Origin: an uncultured Alistipes sp.
GTDB lineage: Bacteria > Bacteroidota > Bacteroidia > Bacteroidales > Rikenellaceae
Direction: 5' to 3'
Length of the DNA stretch: 64,000 nucleotides
NCBI GenBank assembly: GCA_910577475.1
Contig: CAJTLJ010000012.1
Location: 1 to 64,000, forward strand
In this document: positions 25,624 through 36,225 of the stretch, one piece after another
Layout: the number at the start of each line of letters is the position of its first letter
Position numbering within the stretch: the first letter of the stretch is position 1
Position numbers and translations under genes: made by a program
Notes under the pieces: model-generated
Databases searched by the model: none
What the model saw: the letters and a program-made list of their open reading frames with translations, nothing else
What the model was told of the DNA's origin: nothing

Positions 25624-27555
25624 ATGGATAAACAGACCATTACGGGTATTGTCCTGATAGCCTTGATTTTCCTGGGCTTTACCCTCTACAATTCGAAACA
25701 GCAGCAGAAGTGGCAGGCCGAGCAGGCCGCCATCGAGGCCGAAGCGGCACTGGCCGACTCGCTGGAGCGGGCGCTGAACCCTGCCCTTCCCGTCGCCGAC
25801 CCGACCGCCGGCGTCACCCCCGCACAGTCCGATTCGCTGGCCCTGAATGCCGAGGCGGCCTACTACGGTCCGCAGCTGGCGGCGGCCCGCACGGCCGAAC
25901 CCGAGACCTTCACGGTGGAGAACGGAGTGATGAAGGTGGAGTTCTCGACCCGCGGCGGTCAGATCACCGACGTGACGCTGAAGGACTACACGAAATACGC
26001 CCCGAAGGGGGAGCGTAACCAGCCCGTCCGGATGTTCGATCCGGAGCTCTCGAACTTCGACCTCTCGCTGTACGTAAAGAACGGCTTCAAGAATGTCCGG
26101 ATCAACACCTCGGAGTTCACCTTCGGTGCGGAGCCGGTCGCCGCCCAGGAGCAGACGCAGCGGGTCGTGATGACCCTGCCCATCAGCGACGACGCCCGCC
26201 TGCGCTTCGAGTACACGATTACCGAGAGCGGCTCGCCCGAGCGCGACTACCTGATCGACCTCGACGTCCGCTTCGAGAACATGGCCCCGCTGATGGCTAA
26301 CCAGACCTCGGTGGTGATCGACTGGAAACAGCTCACCTATCAGAACGAGAAGGGATTCAAGAACGAAAACATGTATACCACGGCCGCCTACCGCTTCCCG
26401 GGCGAGGCTTCGATCGAGGAGCTCGGCATGAGCGATGAGGACAAGTCGAAGAAGGTGGCTACGGCGGTGAACTGGGTAGCTTTCAAGCAGCAGTTCTTCT
26501 CGTCGGTGCTGGTGGCTTACGACGACTTCTCGACCGCCGATATCGGTTTCGACACGGCCGACGCCGGATCGGGCTACGTGAAGGAGTTCGCCATGCAGGC
26601 CACCCTGCCCTACTCGCCGCAGACCGAGGTGTTGCGGCTGGGCCTCTACTTCGGTCCCAACAAGTACGCCATCCTGAAGAAGGTGACCGATCCCGAGGGC
26701 GGGGCGCTCGCTATGGAGCGGATGATTCCGCTGGGCTGGGGCATCTTCGGCTGGGTGAACCGCTGGTTCGTGATTCCGGTCTTCGACCTGCTGCGTCAGT
26801 TCAACCTCAACTTCGGCATCATCATCCTGATTCTGGCGATTCTGGTGAAGGTAATCATCTCGCCGCTCACCTACAAGAGCTACGTATCGACCGCCAAGAT
26901 GCGCGTCATCAAGCCCGAAGTGGATGCGCTGGCCCAGAAATTCCCCCGTCAGGAGGACGCCATGAAGCGCCAGCAGGCGACCATGGAGCTCTATAAGAAG
27001 GCCGGCATCAACCCGATGGGCGGCTGCATCCCGATGCTGATCCAGATGCCGATCATCATCGCCATGTTCCGCTTCTTCCCCGCCTCGATCGAGCTGCGCG
27101 GCCAGCACTTCCTGTGGGCCGACGACCTCTCCTCCTACGACAGCATCGCCAACCTGCCCTTCTCGATCCCCTTCTACGGCGACCACGTGAGCCTCTTCGC
27201 CCTGCTGATGACCGGAGCGCTGTTCGCCTTCTCCTATATCAACTACCAGCAGACCGCCTCGTCGCAGCCCCAGATGGCCGGCATGAAGTTCATGATGGTC
27301 TACATGATGCCGCTGATGATGCTCTTCTGGTTCAACGACTACGCCAGCGGTCTCTGCTTCTACTATTTCCTGGCCAACCTGATCACCATCGTCCAGACAA
27401 TGGTCATCCGGCGCATGATCGACGACGACAAGATCCACGCGATCATGGCCGCCAACGCCGCCAAGAATCAGAATCGCAAGAAATCCAAATTCCAGCAGCG
27501 CTATGAAGAGCTGATGCGCCAGCAGGAGCTGCAACAGAAAAAACAGAAGAAATAA
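25624..27555 (+). CDS. yidC: Membrane protein insertase YidC
   Basis: Inserts and folds inner-membrane proteins, alone or with Sec; 643 aa. An N-terminal membrane segment (about 7-22) and an Ala/Glu-rich linker are followed by the large periplasmic beta domain typical of Gram-negative YidC (about 85-360). The conserved five-helix insertase core begins near residue 365 with LGWGIFGWVNRWFVIPVFD. NPMGGCIPMLIQMPI marks the core, and the tail is strongly basic (QQELQQKKQKK). Placement after pyrG is common in Bacteroidales. Confidence 0.97.
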   Translation: MDKQTITGIVLIALIFLGFTLYNSKQQQKWQAEQAAIEAEAALADSLERALNPALPVADPTAGVTPAQSDSLALNAEAAYYGPQLAAARTAEPETFTVENGVMKVEFSTRGGQITDVTLKDYTKYAPKGERNQPVRMFDPELSNFDLSLYVKNGFKNVRINTSEFTFGAEPVAAQEQTQRVVMTLPISDDARLRFEYTITESGSPERDYLIDLDVRFENMAPLMANQTSVVIDWKQLTYQNEKGFKNENMYTTAAYRFPGEASIEELGMSDEDKSKKVATAVNWVAFKQQFFSSVLVAYDDFSTADIGFDTADAGSGYVKEFAMQATLPYSPQTEVLRLGLYFGPNKYAILKKVTDPEGGALAMERMIPLGWGIFGWVNRWFVIPVFDLLRQFNLNFGIIILILAILVKVIISPLTYKSYVSTAKMRVIKPEVDALAQKFPRQEDAMKRQQATMELYKKAGINPMGGCIPMLIQMPIIIAMFRFFPASIELRGQHFLWADDLSSYDSIANLPFSIPFYGDHVSLFALLMTGALFAFSYINYQQTASSQPQMAGMKFMMVYMMPLMMLFWFNDYASGLCFYYFLANLITIVQTMVIRRMIDDDKIHAIMAANAAKNQNRKKSKFQQRYEELMRQQELQQKKQKK

Positions 27556-27564
27556 CCGACAGAG

Positions 27565-27594
27565 GAGGCTGTCCGACGGACAGCCTCTCTTTTT
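27565..27594 (+). terminator. Intrinsic terminator of yidC
   Basis: GAGGCTGTCC (27565-27574), loop GAC and GGACAGCCTC (27578-27587), followed by a T-rich tail to 27594. Confidence 0.9.
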
Positions 27595-27607
27595 ATAACA
27601 TCCCGAT

Positions 27608-29662
27608 ATGCGTACGACACTACTGACCGCACTGGCCGGCCTCCTCCTGAGCGGAGTTGCAGGAGCACAAGAGACAGCAACTCCCCGCTGGCAAATCACC
27701 GACGACGGCGCGATCGTCTGGCGGATCGACGTGCGCATCCCCCACTACGACCATATCGAGATGTCCGGCGAGAGCCTCTCGGCGGTTCTGCGCTACGGCG
27801 TGAACGGCGACGGCAGCTTTTCGATGGAGCGCTCGATCGTATGGCCCATGCTGCGGACGGTACCCAACAATACGCACGCCAGCCTCACCCGCCGATTCGC
27901 TACCGACTTCCTGCAAGCCGTGACGGTCGACGGACAGACGCTCAACGGCGAGCAGGTGCAAAGCATCACGCTCGACGGAAAACTGACGGCGGTAAGCCGG
28001 TTCACCGTCGGACACGACAGAGACATGCGGCAGCGCCGCAGCGACCTCCGGCCGGAGATCGAGCTGACCCGCATCTACGCCCCATCGACCACCCTTCCGG
28101 CCCTGTGCGAACTGTACGTATTGAAGAATATCGGCTCGCGGCGTCTCGAGGTCTGCCTGCCGGCGCAGCGGATCGTCTACGCGACCGACCCGGCCAAAGG
28201 CGTGCAGGGATCCTATACACTCATCGCCAAGACCGACCACACCGAAAGCCGGCTCGCCGTCCTGAATCCGGGCGAGGAGCTCCGGTTCGGCGCCTCCGTA
28301 CAAGGGGTGGCCGGGCATCAGGAGGAGCGGTCGCCCGTCATCGAGGAGGAGCTCGCGGAGCGGGAGGCACTCCGCCGGGAGCTGCGTTCGAAACTGGTGC
28401 TGGAGTGTCCGGACTCCGTAATCGTCGCCGAGTTCGAATTCGCGAAGCTGCGGGCCGCCGAAAGCATCTTCCGAACCAAAGGAGGGCTGATGCACAGCCC
28501 CGGAGGCGAGGCCTACTACGCCGCCATGTGGGCCAACGACCAGGCGGAGTACGTCAGCCCCCTCTTCCCGTTCCTGGGGTACACGAAGGGCAACGAGTCG
28601 GCCCTGAACTGCTTCCGGCACTACAGCCGGTTCATCAACGACCGCGCCGAGGCGCTTCCCAGCTCCATCATCGCTGAGGGCGACGACCACTTCGGCGTCG
28701 CCGGAGATCGGGGCGACTGCGCCATGGTAGCCTACGGAGCGGCCCGCACGATCCTCGCACTCGGAAGCGAATCGACCGCCGCGGAGCTGTGGCCCCTGGT
28801 GCGGTTCAGCCTCAAATACTGCCACGGCAAACTCAACGACAGAGGGGTCGTGGCGTCCGATTCGGACGAGCTCGAAAACCGGTTCCCGTCGGGCGACGCC
28901 AACCTCTGCACCTCGACCCTCTACTACGACGCCCTGCTGTCGGCCTCGTACATCGCCGAACAGCTGGGCGAACGCCGTACCGCAGCCCTTTACCGCACCC
29001 GGGCCGGCCGGCTCAAGGAGTGCATCTCCGCCCACTTCGGCGCCTGCGTGGAGGGTTACGACACCTATCGCTATTACGACGGCAACGACGTATTGCGGTC
29101 GTGGATCTGCATGCCGCTGGTCGTGGGGATTACGGACCGCGCCGCAGGCACCGTCGAAGCCCTGCTGTCGCCGCGCCTGATGACGCCCGACGGCCTGCTC
29201 ACCCAGTCGGGCACCCGAACCTTCTGGGACCGCTCCACCCTCTACGCCCTCCGCGGCATCTTCGCCACGGGCGAAACGGAGAAGGCCACGGCCTTTCTGG
29301 AGCACTACGCCGCCACCCGACTGTTAGGAGAGCACGTGCCCTACCCGATCGAGGCGTGGCCCGAGGGGAATCAGCGCCATCTGTCGGCGGAGAGCGGGCT
29401 CTTCTGCCGCATCTTCACCGAGGGGATCTTCGGCATCCGGCCCACGGGCTTCAGCAGTTTCGAACTCACACCGCGGCTGCCCGAGAAGTGGGACCGCATG
29501 GCACTCGGAAACATATACGCTTTCGGCGGCGCACCCTTCGATATTCGGGTAAGCCGTCGAGGGGAGCGGCTCGACGTGCGAGTCGTCCGGGAGGGAAAGA
29601 TCGTCTGTCGGAAAGTCATCGGCCGCGGGCAGACCGTGCGCATCGCACTGCCCCGCGAGTAA
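27608..29662 (+). CDS. Secreted six-hairpin glycosidase-like protein
   Basis: The 684-aa product has a signal peptide (about 1-20, ending AGA). A beta-sandwich N-terminal domain (about 25-260) is followed by an (alpha/alpha)6-type barrel (270-640) with MWANDQAEYVSPLFPFLGY, ANLCTSTLYYDALL, YPIEAWPEGN and a glucoamylase/GH63-like helix order. Acidic residues in WANDQAEY and EAWPEGNQ are candidate catalytic groups. A short beta domain closes the chain. It probably cleaves a glycan in the periplasm or at the surface, but the GH family and substrate are not certain. No SusC/SusD pair adjoins it. It converges with the flippase gene; the two stop codons touch. Confidence 0.7.
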   Translation: MRTTLLTALAGLLLSGVAGAQETATPRWQITDDGAIVWRIDVRIPHYDHIEMSGESLSAVLRYGVNGDGSFSMERSIVWPMLRTVPNNTHASLTRRFATDFLQAVTVDGQTLNGEQVQSITLDGKLTAVSRFTVGHDRDMRQRRSDLRPEIELTRIYAPSTTLPALCELYVLKNIGSRRLEVCLPAQRIVYATDPAKGVQGSYTLIAKTDHTESRLAVLNPGEELRFGASVQGVAGHQEERSPVIEEELAEREALRRELRSKLVLECPDSVIVAEFEFAKLRAAESIFRTKGGLMHSPGGEAYYAAMWANDQAEYVSPLFPFLGYTKGNESALNCFRHYSRFINDRAEALPSSIIAEGDDHFGVAGDRGDCAMVAYGAARTILALGSESTAAELWPLVRFSLKYCHGKLNDRGVVASDSDELENRFPSGDANLCTSTLYYDALLSASYIAEQLGERRTAALYRTRAGRLKECISAHFGACVEGYDTYRYYDGNDVLRSWICMPLVVGITDRAAGTVEALLSPRLMTPDGLLTQSGTRTFWDRSTLYALRGIFATGETEKATAFLEHYAATRLLGEHVPYPIEAWPEGNQRHLSAESGLFCRIFTEGIFGIRPTGFSSFELTPRLPEKWDRMALGNIYAFGGAPFDIRVSRRGERLDVRVVREGKIVCRKVIGRGQTVRIALPRE

Positions 29663-31111
29663 TCAGGAGCGCTCCCGCATCCGGCGCAGCATGCCGAGCG
29701 CGACCTGCGCCGCCTCCAACCGGAAGGCCAGCGAGAGACCGATGTAGAGCACCGCGCCCAGCAGGATCTTCGTCAGCAGCAGGAGCGGCAGCGCCAGCGT
29801 AACGACATCGCCATAGAGGCGGACCGCCGCGAACATCGCCACGGAGAGAAGCACGGCCGGCACGATCGCGCGGGCGATCCGTCCGAACGACAGCTCGGCG
29901 AAGCGCCGCGCCGCCCGCAGGTTGAGCGCCAGCTCGCAAAAGGCCATCGCCACGACGCCCCACGCAATAGCCCTCACGCCGCAGGGGATCGACACGGCGA
30001 GAATCAGGGTCTGCACGGTCTTCTTCACGACCTCCAGCCGGACGATCACGCTCCCGTCGCTGCGCGCCTTCAGCACGTTGCAGGCCACCATGGCCAGCGG
30101 CATGAAGAGCCCCGAAAGGGAAAGAATCTCGAAATAGGGCACCGTGGGCATCCACTTCTCGCCCAGAAAGAGCGCGAACAGCTCCTCGGCCACCGCGACC
30201 ATGCCCAGCATCACCGGAGAGACGACGAAAGCCACCATCAGCAGCAGCTGCCGATACCCCTCGGCGAACTTCCCGGAGTCTTCCCGAATCTTCGACAGCG
30301 CCGGGAACGAGACGTTCTGCACCGACTGGATAGTCGCCGTCACGGGCAGATCCTTCAGCTTCTGCCCCTGATTGAAGAAGCCCAGCATCTCGGCCGAATA
30401 CATCTTGCCCACGAAGAGCTGCGAAATGTTGTTGTAGAGGGTCGAAATCAGGTCGGTCGCCAGCAGTCGCAGGCTGTAGGGAGCCATCGCCCGCAGGGCG
30501 CGGCCGTCGTAACGGCCCGCAGGACGCCAGTCGCTCAACATCCAGAGCAGCGCCGCCTTAACCCCCATGGCGGCAAGCCGCTGCGCGACGAGGCTCCAGA
30601 CGCCGCAGCCCGACCAGGCCATCGCCACGGCGACACCGCCGCTGACGGCCGAGGAGGCGAAGACCACCTTCGAAAGGGTGTCGAACCGGAACCGGCGCGT
30701 GTAGATCGCCTGCTGGATAACGCACAGCGCGTTCAGGGGCAGCAGCAGGAAAAGCACCGGAGCGATCCGCGTCAGCACGGGCTGGTCGAAGAAGGCGGCC
30801 AGCAGCGGCGACAAGGCCACCATGACGCCGTAAAGCAGCGTCGCGACCGTCAGATTGAACCGGAACACCGACCGGTAGTCGCTCGGCGACGGCTCGCGGC
30901 TGCGGATGAGCGTCTGCGAAAATCCGCTGTCGACCACGACGAGCGACAAGGTGGCGAAGACCGTCAGCAGAGCCATGACGCCGTAGTCCTCGGGCGCGAG
31001 CATCCGGGCGACCAGAATGCTGACCCCCATCTGCAACAGCATGGAGCCCGCCTTCTCGGCCAGGCTCCACGCTACGCCGCGCGCCACACGATCCCGCAAC
31101 TCCTCCCGCAT
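29663..31111 (-). CDS. Polysaccharide/lipid-linked oligosaccharide flippase (Wzx/MATE-like)
   Basis: Inner-membrane exporter of 482 aa with about 14 hydrophobic segments. The N-terminus (SLAEKAGSMLLQMGVSILVARMLAPEDYGVMALL) is characteristic of the WzxC/polysaccharide-transport family of the MOP superfamily, and TLYNNISQLFVGKMYSAEMLGFFNQGQ matches its central conserved region. It probably flips undecaprenyl-linked sugar units for capsule, O-antigen or exopolysaccharide. No glycosyltransferase cluster adjoins it. It lies 12 bases after pyk on the same strand and is likely read from the pyk promoter. Confidence 0.88.
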   Translation of the reverse strand: MREELRDRVARGVAWSLAEKAGSMLLQMGVSILVARMLAPEDYGVMALLTVFATLSLVVVDSGFSQTLIRSREPSPSDYRSVFRFNLTVATLLYGVMVALSPLLAAFFDQPVLTRIAPVLFLLLPLNALCVIQQAIYTRRFRFDTLSKVVFASSAVSGGVAVAMAWSGCGVWSLVAQRLAAMGVKAALLWMLSDWRPAGRYDGRALRAMAPYSLRLLATDLISTLYNNISQLFVGKMYSAEMLGFFNQGQKLKDLPVTATIQSVQNVSFPALSKIREDSGKFAEGYRQLLLMVAFVVSPVMLGMVAVAEELFALFLGEKWMPTVPYFEILSLSGLFMPLAMVACNVLKARSDGSVIVRLEVVKKTVQTLILAVSIPCGVRAIAWGVVAMAFCELALNLRAARRFAELSFGRIARAIVPAVLLSVAMFAAVRLYGDVVTLALPLLLLTKILLGAVLYIGLSLAFRLEAAQVALGMLRRMRERS

Positions 31112-31123
31112 CGCCGCCGGGGT

Positions 31124-32590
<1,467 letters not shown>

Positions 32591-32850
32591 ATATCTCGTT
32601 TTATTGTGTTGTTGCGATATCCGCCGATCCGCCCGCGCGCAATCGGCAGGGTAAAGATACGACAATTTTTCCGAATACGGGATTCGAACTCCGAATTCGG
32701 TCGAATTTCTCCGCCTTTCTCCGGCGGAGCGCCCGGCTCCGGAGCCGGCGGACACCGCCTGCAACCCGGCGGTACAGCGGCAAATACCGCACCCGCGAAT
32801 CTTAAAATTATCCAAAAAACTATCGAATTTGTATAATCGAAAGCCTCCTT
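32591..32850. other. Intergenic region between divergent pyk and peptide genes
   Basis: About 260 bases without a recognised gene. It holds a GC-rich block with a palindrome (GGCTCCGGAGCC, about 32733-32744) and the imperfect minus-strand -7 box of pyk at 32652-32659. I see no further element. Confidence 0.4.
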
Positions 32851-32881
32851 TTTGCCGAAAAACATTTTTTCGCTACCTTTG
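32851..32881 (+). promoter_or_regulatory. Promoter of the peptide/lipoprotein unit
   Basis: TTTG (32851-32854), 19-base spacer and TACCTTTG (32874-32881), a near-perfect Bacteroidota promoter. It leaves a leader of about 90 bases before the small ORF at 32976. Confidence 0.82.
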
Positions 32882-32975
32882 GTAGTTCTTTTGGAATTGG
32901 TTAGCCAGCATATATATACCGAAATCAGGCAAACGACAATACGATAAAAATACAAACCTAAAAATAACACGAAGG

Positions 32976-33131
32976 ATGAAAAAAGATCTATTTTCGAGGG
33001 GGGGGGCTGACGCCTACACCGCCCCGCAACTGGAACTGCTGGAAATCGAGGCGGAGCAGGGCTTCGCCGCATCGGACGTCTGGGGCGACGGCAATCTGGA
33101 CGACGAAGAGAATGATTTGGGAGGTTATTGA
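32976..33131 (+). CDS. Small acidic peptide (51 aa) with G9 tract, upstream of fimbrillin-like gene
   Basis: Short gene not assignable to a named family. The product begins MKKDLFSRGG, continues AYTAPQLELLEIEAEQGF and AASDVWGDG, and ends in an acidic, Gly-rich tail. The order (MKK, Tyr-x-x-Pro, alternating hydrophobic stretch, small-residue AAS, acidic/Gly tail) resembles short hypothetical proteins found near surface lipoprotein genes in Bacteroidales; I am inferring that from memory. It has no signal peptide. Codons 8-11 contain nine consecutive G residues (32998-33006); gain of one G would give an immediate stop. A strong promoter precedes it and the lipoprotein gene starts 17 bases after its stop. 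Confidence 0.7.
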   Translation: MKKDLFSRGGADAYTAPQLELLEIEAEQGFAASDVWGDGNLDDEENDLGGY

Positions 33132-33148
33132 TCGCTAAACTGAAACGA

Positions 33149-35683
33149 ATGATGAAAACGAAAAATCTGATGTGGGGTTTACTGATCGGTGCTTTAAGCC
33201 TCGCGAACTGCACGAAAGACGATACGGACAACGGATTCGGATCCGCCGAAAACAGCGAAAAGCTGATTACCCGCACCCTGACCGTCAGCGACGAAGCCTG
33301 GGACGAGGTTCGTTCGAGCTATGAGCCCGGAGTCGGAATCCGCCTCGACGGCACGGAACACCTGAGCGTCTATTACAGCGTGAGCGGAACGACCTCCGAG
33401 GCCGGTTCGAAAACGCTCGGCTACAAACTGCTCGGCGTGGTGGACGGCGCCCCCACCGGCGACGGCAACTACACCTTCTCGCATCCGGAGGTCGCCGGAG
33501 CCGAAGCCTACGACTATTTCTTCATGATGCCCTATCTGCCCACCTCGAAGCTAAACTCCGCAGGTACGGCCAGCTACCACCGCATCGGTCCGGTTCAGAT
33601 GCCGAAAGCCGCAACCTTCGATCCCAATTTCGACTACATCGTCGGCAAGCCGGCCCTGGATGTCGCAGCGGCCGACCAAAACACGGTCGTCACCCGGTTC
33701 AAGAGACTGATGGCTCCCCTGAGGCTGAAGTTCACCGACAATGCCGGCGTGCTGGCAGGTCAGAAAATCCGCCAGGTAACCATCGGCTTCAGCGCCGCGA
33801 CCGACAAGGCCGAAAACAGGTGCATGAGCGGACTGTTCTACTTCCAGTACTCGGAGGAGGCCGCAGAGTGCCATGTCTCGGGCTGGGAGAACGGCAGCTC
33901 CAGCAACGCCGCCACGGCCGACTACCCCGCCGGTCTGGAGCAGGACGGCACCTGGGAGACCTGGCTGATGGTGAACCCCGTCGAGCTCGAGGCCTGCGAC
34001 ATGACTATCGACGTCGTGTCGGACAAGATGCGCATCACCCGCACCGTGCCGACGAACAAGGTGTTCAACATCACGAAAGATGCGATCAACGTCCTGAGCT
34101 TCGACATCTCCGGCAACGGATACACCGCCGAGAGCGCCTACTCCGTGGATTTCACCGAGTACACGAAGGTTCCCACCACCATCGCGGCGAGCGACGGCTA
34201 CACCTATGACTGGATCCTCGCCAACTGCACCTTCACCGTGCAGCCGGAGCTGGGTAATGCGCTGCGTCTGAAGAACACCGCGAACAACGGTTCGATTACC
34301 CTGCCCGAACTGCCGGAGGGCGCCTCCTACAAGGCGATCTACCTGACCGAAAACACGAACAACACCTCGAAGAAAGCGACCGTAGTCTGCAAGCAGGGCG
34401 AGCTGGAGGCGGCGACCGGAACCTTCGGCTACTACGAGGAGGTGTCGCAGCAGGGCGGCGTGCTGAAGCTCGACATTCCCGCCGAATACGCACGCGGTCC
34501 GCTTACCATCGAGCACGACTGCACCGATGCCCTGTGGATCAACCGCATGACCGTTACCTATGAAGGCGAGCTGCATCCCATAAAGCCGCAACAGAACTAT
34601 TCCGATATTTACGAAGCGGGCGGCGATATCGTGATCGGCAGCCTGGTTATCAACAAGACGACCTTCCCGACCGCCAAAGTGGTAGACATCGCTACGGTCA
34701 ACAACAAGACTTTCACCGACGGCGGTCTGGTATTCCTCGACGGAGAAGGCAGCTATACGATGACCACCAGCCCTTCGATCCATACGGGTCTCGTCGTGAT
34801 CGGCAACAACCCCGAAAAGCAGCCCACCATCGTCTGCAAGGGGACCAGCACCTACTATTTCGCCGTTCGCGGTGAGGATTGCGACTACGTCTTCAAGAAC
34901 CTGAACATCGACGGCAGCTCTAACAATTACCTGTTCTCCAATACGGACAATGCAAATGCCTCCGGCAAGATCAAGAGCCTGACTTTGGAGGATTGTACGA
35001 TCTCGACGAACGGCAATGTGATTCAGGACGGCAACTCGACCAACTCCATGCAAAACGTTGCCGTCCGGAACTGCATCGTTCGCATGCCCGCGACGAGTTC
35101 CGGCAAAGCCGTCTACGGCTGGGTGACCGGCAAAACGGATACCAAGGCGACGGACCAGCTCGCCACGGTAACCCTGACCGACAACGTCATTTACGCTTCC
35201 AGCCCGGCAAGCCATTATCTGGTGATGGTCGGAGGCAGGGCCGCAAATGTCAATTACGATTCGAATGCAACAATCGTAGTAGAGCGAAACTCGACCTACA
35301 ACATCTATCATGGAAACGGCATGGTTTCGGCCTACTCCGCTGCTGACATGCAGGTCAACTACAACGTATCGGAGTTCGACGATTCGACCCTGGCTAAGAA
35401 CTCCTACAGCTCTGGCTATTCGAAACCGAACGATCCCAAAAAATTCACGGTGACGAACAACTACGCCTTCACGAACAGCGGAGAGACCCAGAGATGGAAG
35501 GCTTTCTGGAAGAATGCGGAAGTTACCGCAACCGTGACGACTAAAAACAACTCGTTTACATTGCAGGAGAGTCCTTTCGTATCGGCGAATACCGAGACCG
35601 GTTACTTCCCGGTCAATACGTCCGTCGTGACCAACGGAGCCGGAGCCTCCTACGACACGAAGTTGTGGAACAAGTGGGAATAG
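33149..35683 (+). CDS. Large surface lipoprotein: fimbrillin-like N-terminus and beta-helix C-terminal half
   Basis: 844 aa. A lipoprotein signal (LLIGALSLANC, Cys21) is followed by a region like Mfa/FimA fimbrillins: DYFFMMPYLPTSK, RFKRLMAPLRLKFTD and the FNITKDAINVLSFDISGNGY ending. Residues 330-480 form a small beta-sandwich-like insert. From about 490 a repetitive pectate-lyase-like pattern appears (GGLVFLDGEGSYTM, HTGLVVIGNNPEKQPTIVCK, YVFKNLNIDGSSNNYLFSN, SLTLEDCTISTNGNVI), as in DUF4957/DUF5123-type proteins. The tail, NNSFTLQESPFV, is like that of secreted beta-helices. Adhesion or glycan binding at the cell surface is inferred. The ATG at 33149 is used; ATG 33152 is equally possible. 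Confidence 0.75.
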   Translation: MMKTKNLMWGLLIGALSLANCTKDDTDNGFGSAENSEKLITRTLTVSDEAWDEVRSSYEPGVGIRLDGTEHLSVYYSVSGTTSEAGSKTLGYKLLGVVDGAPTGDGNYTFSHPEVAGAEAYDYFFMMPYLPTSKLNSAGTASYHRIGPVQMPKAATFDPNFDYIVGKPALDVAAADQNTVVTRFKRLMAPLRLKFTDNAGVLAGQKIRQVTIGFSAATDKAENRCMSGLFYFQYSEEAAECHVSGWENGSSSNAATADYPAGLEQDGTWETWLMVNPVELEACDMTIDVVSDKMRITRTVPTNKVFNITKDAINVLSFDISGNGYTAESAYSVDFTEYTKVPTTIAASDGYTYDWILANCTFTVQPELGNALRLKNTANNGSITLPELPEGASYKAIYLTENTNNTSKKATVVCKQGELEAATGTFGYYEEVSQQGGVLKLDIPAEYARGPLTIEHDCTDALWINRMTVTYEGELHPIKPQQNYSDIYEAGGDIVIGSLVINKTTFPTAKVVDIATVNNKTFTDGGLVFLDGEGSYTMTTSPSIHTGLVVIGNNPEKQPTIVCKGTSTYYFAVRGEDCDYVFKNLNIDGSSNNYLFSNTDNANASGKIKSLTLEDCTISTNGNVIQDGNSTNSMQNVAVRNCIVRMPATSSGKAVYGWVTGKTDTKATDQLATVTLTDNVIYASSPASHYLVMVGGRAANVNYDSNATIVVERNSTYNIYHGNGMVSAYSAADMQVNYNVSEFDDSTLAKNSYSSGYSKPNDPKKFTVTNNYAFTNSGETQRWKAFWKNAEVTATVTTKNNSFTLQESPFVSANTETGYFPVNTSVVTNGAGASYDTKLWNKWE

Positions 35684-35701
35684 GCGTTCGACCCTGACTC
35701 C

Positions 35702-35753
35702 CGAGACGAAAAAACACCGGCAGCCTTTTGGTCGCCGGTGTTTTTTCGTCTCG
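35702..35753 (+). terminator. Long perfect hairpin, bidirectional terminator
   Basis: A 20-bp perfect stem (35702-35721 with 35734-35753) and a 12-base loop. The stem contains A6 on one side and T6 on the other, so it can act in either direction; it ends the lipoprotein transcript. Confidence 0.88.
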
Positions 35754-35783
35754 ACTCCGCACGGGGTGATTGAGAAGAAAAGG

Positions 35784-35814
35784 TTGCATATCTAAAAATT
35801 TAGTAATATATTTG
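35784..35814 (+). promoter_or_regulatory. Promoter and likely operator of the blaI-like gene
   Basis: TTG (35784-35786), 20-base spacer and TATATTTG (35807-35814). Within the spacer, CTAAA-AA-TTTAG (35792-35803) is an inverted repeat placed where a BlaI/MecI dimer could repress its own promoter. Autorepression is inferred from the family. Confidence 0.65.
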
Positions 35815-35838
35815 TATCGGACGAACCGACAATCGTTT

Positions 35839-36225
35839 ATGGAAAACAAGCACAATGAACTGACGCGGGGCGAAGAGGAGATCATGCAGATTCTGTGGCG
35901 GATCGGAAGCGGATACGTGAACGACATCATCGCCGAAATCGACGGTCCGAAGCCCAAATACACGACCGTAGCCACCTTCATCAAGATTCTGGAGAACAAA
36001 GGCTTCGCAGCCCATCAAGCACACGGGAAAAGCCACTGCTACTATCCCGTCGTGACGCGCGAGGAGTATGCGCAGGGACGCATGAAGCGGATGCTGAGCT
36101 CCTATTTCGGCGGGTCGTTGGCCCGGATGGTCTCCTTTTTCTCGCAGCACGAGGAGATCCCGATGGAGGAGATGGACGAGATACTGGAGATCATGGAGCG
36201 GGCGAAAAAACAGGAGCAGCCATGA
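35839..36225 (+). CDS. BlaI/MecI/CopY family transcriptional repressor
   Basis: Winged-helix repressor of 128 aa. LTRGEEEIMQILWRIGSGYV opens the domain, followed by YTTVATFIKILENKGF (recognition helix region), HYP-type wing residues (CYYPVV) and a C-terminal dimerisation part with MLSSYFGGSLARMVSFF. In this family the repressor is inactivated by proteolysis signalled by an M56 membrane peptidase. That partner is encoded directly downstream with an ATGA overlap. The start follows the -7 box by 25 bases. Confidence 0.92.
   Translation: MENKHNELTRGEEEIMQILWRIGSGYVNDIIAEIDGPKPKYTTVATFIKILENKGFAAHQAHGKSHCYYPVVTREEYAQGRMKRMLSSYFGGSLARMVSFFSQHEEIPMEEMDEILEIMERAKKQEQP

Noticed and set aside
32591..32815. 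N-terminal extension of pyruvate kinase
   Set aside because: The extra 75 residues are low-complexity, contain no domain and cross the probable promoter.
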